DNA from: Beijerinckiaceae bacterium
GTDB taxonomy: Bacteria > Pseudomonadota > Alphaproteobacteria > Rhizobiales > Beijerinckiaceae
DNA length: 64,000 bases
Direction: 5' to 3'
Assembly: GCA_019753285.1 (NCBI GenBank)
Contig: JAIELD010000008.1
Location: 1 to 64,000 of the forward strand
Part shown: in pieces, positions 43,141 through 50,832 of the stretch
How positions within the stretch are numbered: position 1 is the first letter of the stretch
Layout of the letters: every line of letters starts with the position of its first letter
Made by a program: the position numbers and the translations under genes
The notes under the pieces: model-generated
What the model saw: only the letters and a program-made list of their open reading frames with translations
The model's database searches: none
What the model was told of the DNA's origin: nothing

Positions 43141-44130
43141 ATGGCCCTTCGCACCCTGCAATTCCTCGTCCTGTCACTGTGTCTTATTGCTGTCCCGCCC
43201 GCCTATTCGCAAGCGGTCAAGGGCAAGATCGTCCTTTACACCTCGCAGCCCGAACGCGATGCGACCCAGACGGTCGAAGGGTACAAGGCCGCCAATCCGG
43301 GTGTCGAGGTCGAGATCTTCCGCTCCGGCACCACCGAAGTCATGAGCAAGCTCGCCGCCGAATTTGCAGCCGGGCAGCCGAAGCCCGACGTTCTCCTGAT
43401 CGCGGATGCCGCCAGCATGGAGCAGTTGAAGGCCGACGGGCGCCTGCTTGCCTATCCCGGCGCGCCGGTCGAGGGGTTCGAACCATCGTCGTTCGATGCA
43501 GACCGCACCTATTTCGGCTCGAAGCTGATCACGACCGGCATCGTCGTCAACACCGCCGCCAAGGAGCGGCCGAAGTCCTGGGCGGATCTCAGCAAACCCG
43601 AGTTCAAGGGGCAAATCGCTTTGCCAAGCCCGCTCTATTCAGGCGCGGCGGCTATCATGCTCGGAACGATGAGCGCGCGGCCGGACCTTGGCTGGGGGTA
43701 TATCGAAAAGCTGCGCGCCAACGAAGCCTCCGCCGTGCGCGGCAATGGAGCCGTGCTGAAATCGGTGGCGACCGGTGAGAAGGGCTATGGGGTCCTCGTC
43801 GATTTCATGGCCTACAACGCCAAGGCTCAAGGCTCGCCCATAGAGTTCATCGTTCCCAATGAGGGCGCTCCTGCCGTTACCGAGCCCGTCGCGATCCTGA
43901 AGACGTCACAGAACGTTCCGGCCGCAAAAGCATTCATCGATTTCATCTTGTCCGATCAAGGACAGAAGCTGGCGGTCAAGATGGGGTATGTTCCGGCAAA
44001 GGCCAATGTCGGAATGCCTGCCTGGATGCCCTCCGGCACGACGATCAAGCTGATGCCGATCGACATCAAGGCCGTGCTCCAGACGAGCGAAGCCGACAAG
44101 AAGCGCTTTTCCTCTCTTTTCGGCAATTGA
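43141..44130 (+). CDS. ABC importer substrate-binding protein (iron(III) type)
   Basis: A 329-aa periplasmic binding protein with a signal peptide (about 1-23, cleavage near YSQA). It begins GKIVLYTSQPERD, the pattern of AfuA/FutA-type and 2-aminoethylphosphonate-type binding proteins, and shows IALPSPLYSGAAA and AYNAKAQGSPIEF. The ferric ligand tyrosines of true iron binders are not all obvious, so phosphonate or another anion is possible. The stop overlaps a TTG start of the permease by 4 bp. Confidence 0.87.
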   Translation: MALRTLQFLVLSLCLIAVPPAYSQAVKGKIVLYTSQPERDATQTVEGYKAANPGVEVEIFRSGTTEVMSKLAAEFAAGQPKPDVLLIADAASMEQLKADGRLLAYPGAPVEGFEPSSFDADRTYFGSKLITTGIVVNTAAKERPKSWADLSKPEFKGQIALPSPLYSGAAAIMLGTMSARPDLGWGYIEKLRANEASAVRGNGAVLKSVATGEKGYGVLVDFMAYNAKAQGSPIEFIVPNEGAPAVTEPVAILKTSQNVPAAKAFIDFILSDQGQKLAVKMGYVPAKANVGMPAWMPSGTTIKLMPIDIKAVLQTSEADKKRFSSLFGN

Positions 44131-45854
44131 GCGCCGTCTCCGTCCGATCCGCTCGCCTCAGCGGGCTGAAGGCCCGTCTCCAGCTTCATGGCCTCTTCGG
44201 CCTGTTGATAATCGTCGTCGCGACTGTCTCCGTCATGCCGATGGCGCGGCTGATATTGGAGGCGCTGGCACCGGCAAACGGGTCGTTCGGCAGCGCCGCC
44301 GGCTCCGTCTTTACCAGCGCGCAAACCTGGATCGCGATCGAAAACAGCCTCATCGTGTCGATCGGCGGCACAGCATTGGCGGTCACGATCGGGGCGGTCG
44401 TCGCGGTGCTCGTATCGTTGACCGATATGCGAAGCCGAAACGCCTTCGTCTTCTGCTTCGTACTGCCATTCATGATCGCGCCGCAGGTGACGGCGCTGGC
44501 CTGGCTGCAGGTGTTCGGCCCGTCGAGCGCGCTCCTGAGAGCGGTTGGCCTCGCGCCGACGCTCGGCAGCAGAAATCCGCTCTATTCGCTGACCGGCATC
44601 GTGTTCCTGCTCGGTGTGCAATACGCTCCCCTGATGTTCCTCGTGCTGCGCGCCGGCCTCCGCAGCATGCCGCAGGATCTCGTCGATGCCGCGCGGGCAT
44701 GCGGCGCGACGCCCGCTTACGCGCTGCGCACCGTCATTCTGCCACTGATGCTGCCGTCGATCTTCGCCGGCGTCGCGTTGTGCTTCGTCTCCTGCCTTGG
44801 CAATTTCGGCATTCCCGCCTTCCTCGGCACCCCCGGCAACATCGTGACCCTGCCAACCCTCATCTATCAGCGTCTCGCAGGGCAGGGGCCTGCCGTGCTG
44901 ACTGAGGTGTCTCTGCTCTCGCTGGTGATCGGCGGGATCGCCATTGGCGGCATCGCGGTGCAGAGCCGGCTCTCGAGCCGGCACGATGTCCGCATCGTCT
45001 CGCTCTCGCGCATCGTTTCTCCGTTCAATATCGGCCGATGGCGGCCCCTCGTAGCGGCGGCGCTCTGGCTGCTGATCGCTCTCACGCTGATCCTGCCGAT
45101 GGCTGGCCTCGTTTCTATGTCGCTGGTCAAAGGCCTTGGCGTCAAACTGACCGCCGAAACCGCATCGCTTTCGAATTATGCCTATGTGCTGCTCGATCAT
45201 GCGGCGACGAAGCGTGCGCTCCGCAACAGCTTCGCTCTTTCGATGGCGGCTGCCGCCATCATCGTGGTCGTCGCGCTGCCGCTCGGCTATTTCAGCGTCT
45301 GGCGTCGATCGGCGGTCGCAAGACATCTCACGACGGCCGTCGAGATGGTCTACGCCGTGCCGGGCGTCGTGCTGGCGATTGCGTTGATCCTGCTGTTCCT
45401 GCGGCCTGTTCCCCTCATCGGCGTCAGCATCTACAACACTGTCTGGATCATTCTCATCGCCTATGTCGGGCGTTTCCTCGTGCTCGGGCTGCGGCCTATT
45501 CTCGGCGGCTACCGGCAGATGGATCGCAAGCAAGAAGAGGCGGCGGCAGTGATCGGCGCGTCGCTGTTCCAGCGCTTTGCCCATGTCATCGCGCCGGCGC
45601 TTGCACCCGTCATCGCAGCCGGCTTTCTGCTCGTTTTCCTCTCGGCCTTCAATGAACTCACCGTGTCGGCGCTTCTGTGGTCGTCGGGTGCGGAAACGCT
45701 CGGCGTCGTGCTGTTTTCCTTCGAGCAGGGTGGTGATGCCGGCGAGGCCTGCACGCTTGCCGTCCTGACGGTGCTGCTCACCGTGCTCCTGATGCTTCTG
45801 ACGGCGGCGATGGGGCGGCGGCTTCCGCCCGGCGTCCTGCCCTGGCGCGGCTGA
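44127..45854 (+). CDS. ABC importer permease, fused double domain
   Basis: A 575-aa inner-membrane permease with about twelve membrane helices in two homologous halves (about 20-270 and 300-575). Each half carries an EAA-type loop: DLVDAARACGATPAYALRTVILP and EAAAVIGASLFQRFAHVIAPA. Fused permeases of this form are typical of FbpB/AfuB-type iron importers. It begins at TTG 44127, overlapping the binding-protein stop. The next gene runs on the other strand, so the importer ATPase is missing from this locus. Confidence 0.87.
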   Translation: MSAVSVRSARLSGLKARLQLHGLFGLLIIVVATVSVMPMARLILEALAPANGSFGSAAGSVFTSAQTWIAIENSLIVSIGGTALAVTIGAVVAVLVSLTDMRSRNAFVFCFVLPFMIAPQVTALAWLQVFGPSSALLRAVGLAPTLGSRNPLYSLTGIVFLLGVQYAPLMFLVLRAGLRSMPQDLVDAARACGATPAYALRTVILPLMLPSIFAGVALCFVSCLGNFGIPAFLGTPGNIVTLPTLIYQRLAGQGPAVLTEVSLLSLVIGGIAIGGIAVQSRLSSRHDVRIVSLSRIVSPFNIGRWRPLVAAALWLLIALTLILPMAGLVSMSLVKGLGVKLTAETASLSNYAYVLLDHAATKRALRNSFALSMAAAAIIVVVALPLGYFSVWRRSAVARHLTTAVEMVYAVPGVVLAIALILLFLRPVPLIGVSIYNTVWIILIAYVGRFLVLGLRPILGGYRQMDRKQEEAAAVIGASLFQRFAHVIAPALAPVIAAGFLLVFLSAFNELTVSALLWSSGAETLGVVLFSFEQGGDAGEACTLAVLTVLLTVLLMLLTAAMGRRLPPGVLPWRG

Positions 45855-45861
45855 ACGGCGC

Positions 45862-47856
45862 TCAGGCCGGCATTCTGAAAGGCTTGTGCTGCTCGCCGGC
45901 GCGCCAGCGCCGCATCATCTCGATATAGGCTGCCTCGATCTTGCGTCGCGAGGCATGAAGATCGAAGAGCGAGGACGACGCGCGTGCGGCAACGAGTTTG
46001 TCGCGCAAACGCTGGCGTTCGATCGCGTCTTGGGCGAGCCTGATCGCCCGCGCCTCATAGCTGGCGAGGTCTTCGACGATCATCTCAGGGATGCCGGCGG
46101 TGCTGACGAGGCTCGCCGCCATTCGGCTCGCGAAAGAACGCCCCGCGCACGTCAGGACCGGCAAGCCGCTCCAGAGCGCGTCGCTGGCGGTCGTGCCGGC
46201 GTTGTACGGCAGCGTGTCGAGAAAGAGGTCGGCATGGCGGTGGCGGGCGAGGTGTTCCTCGTAGGGCGCCCGGTCCGCGAAGATAAGACGTTCCGGCGCG
46301 ACATTCCGTTTTACCGCTTCATTCCGCAGATTTTGCTTCGCGGCTTCGGTATCGACGAACAGCCAAAGCACGCTGCAGGGCGTTCTCGAAAGGATGCGCA
46401 TCCAGACATCGAACATCTCGGGCGAGAGCTTGTAGGTGTTGTTGAAGCAGCAGAATACCACCGCATCATCCGGCAAGCCGTATGTCGAGCGCCGGCTTCT
46501 CGCCTCGATTGCCACGCTCCGTTGCGGGTTGACCTGAAGGCTGCCGGGGAGACGCACGATCGTCTCGCTGAAGACCGCATCGTTGGCGGATGGCGCGACG
46601 ACGCCGTCCGCCAGCACGTAGTCAATCCAGTCTGCTCCCATCGAGCCAAGATATCCGAGATAATGCGCCTGCACGGGCGCAGGCCGGCGCGCGAGGATGC
46701 CCGGCCGCGAATATGTGGTGTAGCCGGCAAGATCGACCATGATGTCGATTTCGAGCTCTCTGATCCGTGCGGCGGCCTCGTCGGCGCTCAACGCCTCGAT
46801 GTCGACGAACGCATCGACGGCCTGCTCGATCTTCCGCCGAAGATCGCGGCCATCGTCGCTGCCGTAGGAAAACGCGTAGATTTCAAAATGCTCGCGGTCA
46901 TGCGTGGCAAGGAGGTCGGCTATGAGAATGCCGATCGGATGCTGCCGAAAATCCGGAGATAGATAGCCGACCCTGATCTTCCGGTTCGCATCGAGCCGTG
47001 CAGCCGGCAGGTCGCCTGGCGCAAGCGGCCGATGGGTCGTTGCAAACTTGCCCGCATAGAGTTTGGCGGCTTCGAACTGGATGCGTGGGTGATCGATCGC
47101 AGACAGCAAGATGAATGGCGGAGGCAGGTCGCGATCCTTGCGCCATTGCGCGTCCTTGCCCGCGAGCGCCCGAATTTCGGCAGCCGAATTGCGCCAATCG
47201 CAAATTTGACGCTTCAAATGGTGGAGGTGCGCGCGGGCGTAGCCGTTCTGTGGGTCCAGCGTCACGAGCCGTTCGAACTGCACGATCGCGCCGGCATAAT
47301 CCTTCTTGAGCGCAAGCGCGTTGCCGAGGCCGGATATGGTGGGCACCGCATCCGGATTGAGCGACTGCGCCGCCGTCAGGGACTCGATCGCCAAATCCAG
47401 ATCGCCGAGTTCGATCCGGCAAAGTCCGAGATTGGCCAACGCCTCGGCGTAGTCCGGCTTCAGCCTTACGGCGCGCTCGAAGCAGGAGAGCGCCGCCTCG
47501 AATGATTGCGCCTTGTAGAGCACGGCCCCGAGGCTGTTATGCGCGCCGGGATAATTGGCATCTGCGGCGATTGCCCGCTCGCTGCTTTTCATGGCTCCGG
47601 CATCGTCGCCGATGGCGGTCAGTGCAAGCGCGTGGTTGATGTGGACGCCAGGGTCACGCGCGTTGATGGCGACCGATCGTTCGAAGAAGGGCAGTGATTC
47701 ACGCACGCGGCCGCGCTGGAACAGGCAAAGGCCAAGCAGGTGCAGCGCCACGGCGTGGTTGGGGTCAGCCGCGATGAACTGCCGGTAGAGCTTCTCAGCC
47801 TGCGCCAGCTTGCCCGACTGGTGCAGTTGCACCGCTTGCGCCGCCAAATGCTGCAT
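45862..47856 (-). CDS. TPR glycosyltransferase, SPINDLY/OGT-like (GT41)
   Basis: A 664-aa protein. The N-terminal 240 residues are TPR repeats (for example AVALHLLGLCLFQRGRVRES, PGAHNSLGAVLYKAQSFEAA). The C-terminal part is the GT41 catalytic region of bacterial O-GlcNAc-transferase-like proteins: IRVGYLSPDFRQHPIG, DIMVDLAGYTTYSRPGILA, VQAHYLGYLGSMG, and PYEEHLARHRHADLFLDTLPYN near the end. It would add a sugar to proteins. Such genes are common in alphaproteobacteria, often near surface or flagellin genes; none is seen here. Convergent with the importer, 7-bp gap. Confidence 0.9.
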   Translation of the reverse strand: MQHLAAQAVQLHQSGKLAQAEKLYRQFIAADPNHAVALHLLGLCLFQRGRVRESLPFFERSVAINARDPGVHINHALALTAIGDDAGAMKSSERAIAADANYPGAHNSLGAVLYKAQSFEAALSCFERAVRLKPDYAEALANLGLCRIELGDLDLAIESLTAAQSLNPDAVPTISGLGNALALKKDYAGAIVQFERLVTLDPQNGYARAHLHHLKRQICDWRNSAAEIRALAGKDAQWRKDRDLPPPFILLSAIDHPRIQFEAAKLYAGKFATTHRPLAPGDLPAARLDANRKIRVGYLSPDFRQHPIGILIADLLATHDREHFEIYAFSYGSDDGRDLRRKIEQAVDAFVDIEALSADEAAARIRELEIDIMVDLAGYTTYSRPGILARRPAPVQAHYLGYLGSMGADWIDYVLADGVVAPSANDAVFSETIVRLPGSLQVNPQRSVAIEARSRRSTYGLPDDAVVFCCFNNTYKLSPEMFDVWMRILSRTPCSVLWLFVDTEAAKQNLRNEAVKRNVAPERLIFADRAPYEEHLARHRHADLFLDTLPYNAGTTASDALWSGLPVLTCAGRSFASRMAASLVSTAGIPEMIVEDLASYEARAIRLAQDAIERQRLRDKLVAARASSSLFDLHASRRKIEAAYIEMMRRWRAGEQHKPFRMPA

Positions 47857-48060
47857 CGCTTGAAGCCAATCGAAGATTTACCGTTGCTACGTTGGCCAAC
47901 GCTCTAAACGCATTTTGACGAGCCGGCAACGCGGCGGCTCGCCTGCCTGCTTGACAGGAATGGACCGCGAAGGCATCAACTTGTTCTTGGGGTTAGGCGA
48001 TCTCCCCACGAGACGACAAGTCCAAGCATCGCGTTCCTTTTGTTTTCAAGGACGCGACCT

Positions 48061-48873
48061 ATGTCTTCCATAAACAGCATTTCCATCGAACAACTCGGCC
48101 GTTTGATCGGCACGCCGAAAGCGCCGGTGCTGCTCGACGTCAGGATCGACGAGGATTTCGATCTATCTCGCCGGCTTATCCCCGGTTCCGAGCGTTTGGG
48201 CTATCAAGACGTGCGACAGGCAATCTCTGCGTGGCAGGGCCGCAATGTCGTCGTCATCTGCCAGAAGGGCAAGAAGCTGAGCGAAGGGGCCGCTGCCGTG
48301 CTGCGCGCCGACGGCATTCCTGCCGAAAGCCTTTTCGGCGGCTATCTCGCATGGACCGAAGCTGGCCTGCCAACGACGTCGGCGGACGTGATGCCGCCAA
48401 AGGTCGATGGCGCGACGATCTGGGTCACGCGCGAGCGCCCCAAAATCGATCGCATCGCCTGCCCTTGGCTCATCCGGCGATTCATAGACCCTGCCGCCCG
48501 GTTTCTATTCGTCTCGCCGGCTGAGGTGATCGCGGTCGCGGAGCGGTTCGGCGCGACTCCGTTCGATGTTGAAGATGTGCAATGGACCCATCGGGGCGAA
48601 CGCTGCACCTTAGATGTGTTGATTGAGGAATTCGGCCTCTCCACTCCCGCGCTCGACCGGCTGGCGACGATCGTCAGGGCCGCCGACACCGCTCGGCTCG
48701 ATCTTGCGCCGGAAGCGGCAGGACTGCTCGCAATCTCTCTGGGTTTGTCTCGCATGCATTCGAAAGACCTCGAACAGCTCGACGGAGGCATGCTCGTTTA
48801 TGACGCGCTCTATCGGTGGTGCCGCGACGCGACGAACGAAACGCATAACTGGCCCGTGCGCGGGAGTAACTGA
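48061..48873 (+). CDS. Rhodanese-ChrB chromate resistance protein
   Basis: A 270-aa two-domain protein. Residues about 5-105 are a rhodanese domain (LLDVRIDEDFD, with the active loop CQKGKKLS, cysteine intact). Residues about 120-270 match the C-terminal part of ChrB (VTRERPKIDRIACPWLIRRF, FDVEDVQWTHRG, and the end NETHNWP). ChrB proteins regulate or assist chromate resistance. The ATG at 48061 has AAGGA upstream; an in-frame TTG seven codons earlier is less likely. The chrA gene starts one base after its stop codon. Confidence 0.86.
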   Translation: MSSINSISIEQLGRLIGTPKAPVLLDVRIDEDFDLSRRLIPGSERLGYQDVRQAISAWQGRNVVVICQKGKKLSEGAAAVLRADGIPAESLFGGYLAWTEAGLPTTSADVMPPKVDGATIWVTRERPKIDRIACPWLIRRFIDPAARFLFVSPAEVIAVAERFGATPFDVEDVQWTHRGERCTLDVLIEEFGLSTPALDRLATIVRAADTARLDLAPEAAGLLAISLGLSRMHSKDLEQLDGGMLVYDALYRWCRDATNETHNWPVRGSN

Positions 48874-48874
48874 G

Positions 48875-50272
48875 ATGGAGACCGTTGCAAGCTCACCAGC
48901 CGCCACCGTTCTGCCGGGCCAAGTTCACGGCGTCACAGTCGGCGAGGCGTTTCGCGTCTGGTTGCGCGTCGCATTGCTCAGCTTCGGAGGCCCGGCCGGC
49001 CAGATCGCGGTGATGCATCGCATCATCGTGGAGGAAAAGCGCTGGATACCGGAAAGCCGGTTCCTGCACGCGCTCAACTACTGCATGCTGCTGCCAGGAC
49101 CAGAGGCGCAGCAGCTTGCGACCTATATCGGCTGGCTGATGCATGGCGTGCGCGGGGGCGTCATGGCCGGTGGACTGTTCGTTCTGCCCGGCGCGCTCTC
49201 GATCATGGCGCTCAGCATCGTATATGCCCTCTTCGGCGAGGTGGGGGTCGTCGCAGCACTGTTCTTCGGCCTGAAGGCAGCCGTGCTGGCGATTGTGCTG
49301 CAGGCTGTCCTGCGCGTCGGCGGCCGGGCACTGAAAAACACGGTGATGCGGGCCATCGCAGCGGCCGCCTTTCTGGCGATCTTCTTCTTCGACGTGCCGT
49401 TCCCCTTCATCGTGCTCGGTGCAGGCCTCGTGGGCTATGCGGGCGTGAGGTCGGGCGTCGCCGCGTTCGATGTCGCAACAGGCCATGCGGCAGCGGCGAA
49501 GGACGGGCCAAGCCTGATGGGTGACGACGTTCCCGCCCATGCGAGGCTGAATGCCCGGCAGGCCGTTTTTTCGGCCTCGCTCTGGCTTACCCTGTGGCTC
49601 GTTCCCGTCGGTGGATTGGCCCTCTTCGCCGGGGCCGGCAACGTCTTCACCGATATCGCCGTCTTCTTCTCCAAGATGGCGCTCGTCACTTTCGGCGGCG
49701 CATATGCGGTTCTGGCCTATGTCGCGCAGCAGGCGGTGGAACATTACCACTGGCTGCGGCCGGGCGAGATGCTGGACGGGCTCGGCATGGCGGAAACGAC
49801 GCCGGGTCCGCTGATCATGGTGCTCCAGTTCGTCGGCTTCATGGCGGCATATCGCCTGCCGGGCAGCCTGTCGCCGCTCGTGGCCGGGGTGCTCGGCGGG
49901 TTGCTGGCGACCTGGGTGACGTTCATCCCATGCTTCCTCTGGATTTTCCTCGGTGCGCCGTTCATCGAGACCTTGCGCAGCAACAAGGCCCTTTCGGGCG
50001 CGCTGGCGGCTGTCACGGCGGCGGTTGTCGGGGTCGTCCTCAATCTGGCTCTCTGGTTTTCGATCCATGCCCTGTTCAGGCAGACATTCGCAGTCAGGAC
50101 CGGTCTCCTGTCCTTCGATGTGCCGGTCCTGAACAGCCTCAACTTGTCGGCAGGCTTGCTCTCGCTGGCTGCGATCGTCGCTATCTTCCGCTTTCGCATG
50201 GGTGTGTTGTCGCTGCTTGCCGTCTGCTCGGCCGTGGGCGTCGCCTTGCAACTGTCAGGCGTCCAGTCATGA
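48875..50272 (+). CDS. chrA: Chromate transporter ChrA
   Basis: A 465-aa inner-membrane transporter of the CHR family that exports chromate. It has about ten to twelve membrane segments in two related halves. The CHR signature FGGPAGQIAVMHRIIV is in the first half, and the second half has a matching FGGAYAVLAYVAQQAV. The start at 48875 is one base after the ChrB-like stop codon; an upstream continuation of the frame overlaps that gene and is not used. Convergence of rhodanese-ChrB and ChrA supports the function. Confidence 0.93.
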   Translation: METVASSPAATVLPGQVHGVTVGEAFRVWLRVALLSFGGPAGQIAVMHRIIVEEKRWIPESRFLHALNYCMLLPGPEAQQLATYIGWLMHGVRGGVMAGGLFVLPGALSIMALSIVYALFGEVGVVAALFFGLKAAVLAIVLQAVLRVGGRALKNTVMRAIAAAAFLAIFFFDVPFPFIVLGAGLVGYAGVRSGVAAFDVATGHAAAAKDGPSLMGDDVPAHARLNARQAVFSASLWLTLWLVPVGGLALFAGAGNVFTDIAVFFSKMALVTFGGAYAVLAYVAQQAVEHYHWLRPGEMLDGLGMAETTPGPLIMVLQFVGFMAAYRLPGSLSPLVAGVLGGLLATWVTFIPCFLWIFLGAPFIETLRSNKALSGALAAVTAAVVGVVLNLALWFSIHALFRQTFAVRTGLLSFDVPVLNSLNLSAGLLSLAAIVAIFRFRMGVLSLLAVCSAVGVALQLSGVQS

Positions 50273-50279
50273 TAGCGCG

Positions 50280-50828
50280 ATGACCATAGCTCCAAAGACC
50301 ATCGACCGCGCCCGTTCGGCGCTGTTGCTGATCGATTTTCAGCAGCGTCTGATGCCGGCGATCTTCGAGCGCGACATGATCCTTTCGACCGCCGCCAAGC
50401 TGGCTGCGGCGGCGCGGCTCTTCCGCGTTCCGACTCTGGTGACAGAGCAGAACCCGAAATCGCTCGGCGCGACCGTCGCAGACCTGCCGCTTGATGGCCA
50501 CCAGACGCTCGGCAAATCCGAATTCGACGCCACCGCCAGCCCGGACTTTCCGGCGCTGTGGCCTGAGGGCAGGGACTGCGCCGTCATCGCCGGCTGCGAG
50601 GCGCATGTCTGCGTGCTTCAGACCGCGCTCGGCCTGCTCGACAAGCGCATCCACGTGTTCATCGTCGAGGATGCGATCGGTTCACGGCAGCCTGCGAGCC
50701 GCCGCGCCGCGATCGATCGGCTGCGCGCATATGGCGCCGATATCGTCACGGCGGAGATGGTGGTGTTCGAATGGCTAGGCACTGCCGAGCACCCCAAATT
50801 CAAGGATGCGCTGGCGCTCATCAAGTGA
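50280..50828 (+). CDS. Isochorismatase-family hydrolase
   Basis: A 182-aa cysteine hydrolase of the isochorismatase superfamily. The catalytic triad pattern is visible: Asp in ALLLIDFQQRL (about 19), a Lys in the NPKSLG or GKSEFDA region, and Cys in AGCEAHVCVLQTALGL (about 107-114). Members of this group include YcaC-like and nicotinamidase-like enzymes; the substrate cannot be assigned. It starts eight bases after the chrA stop and may be the third gene of that operon. Confidence 0.86.
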   Translation: MTIAPKTIDRARSALLLIDFQQRLMPAIFERDMILSTAAKLAAAARLFRVPTLVTEQNPKSLGATVADLPLDGHQTLGKSEFDATASPDFPALWPEGRDCAVIAGCEAHVCVLQTALGLLDKRIHVFIVEDAIGSRQPASRRAAIDRLRAYGADIVTAEMVVFEWLGTAEHPKFKDALALIK

Positions 50829-50832
50829 GCCG

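Noticed and set aside
43956-45584. Minus-strand frame of 542 aa rich in Arg, Asp, Glu and His
   Set aside because: It lies wholly opposite the ABC permease, and its low-complexity charged content is what the reverse of membrane-protein codons gives.
48893-50251. Minus-strand frame of 452 aa
   Set aside because: It is antisense to chrA, again with the charged composition of a reversed membrane protein.
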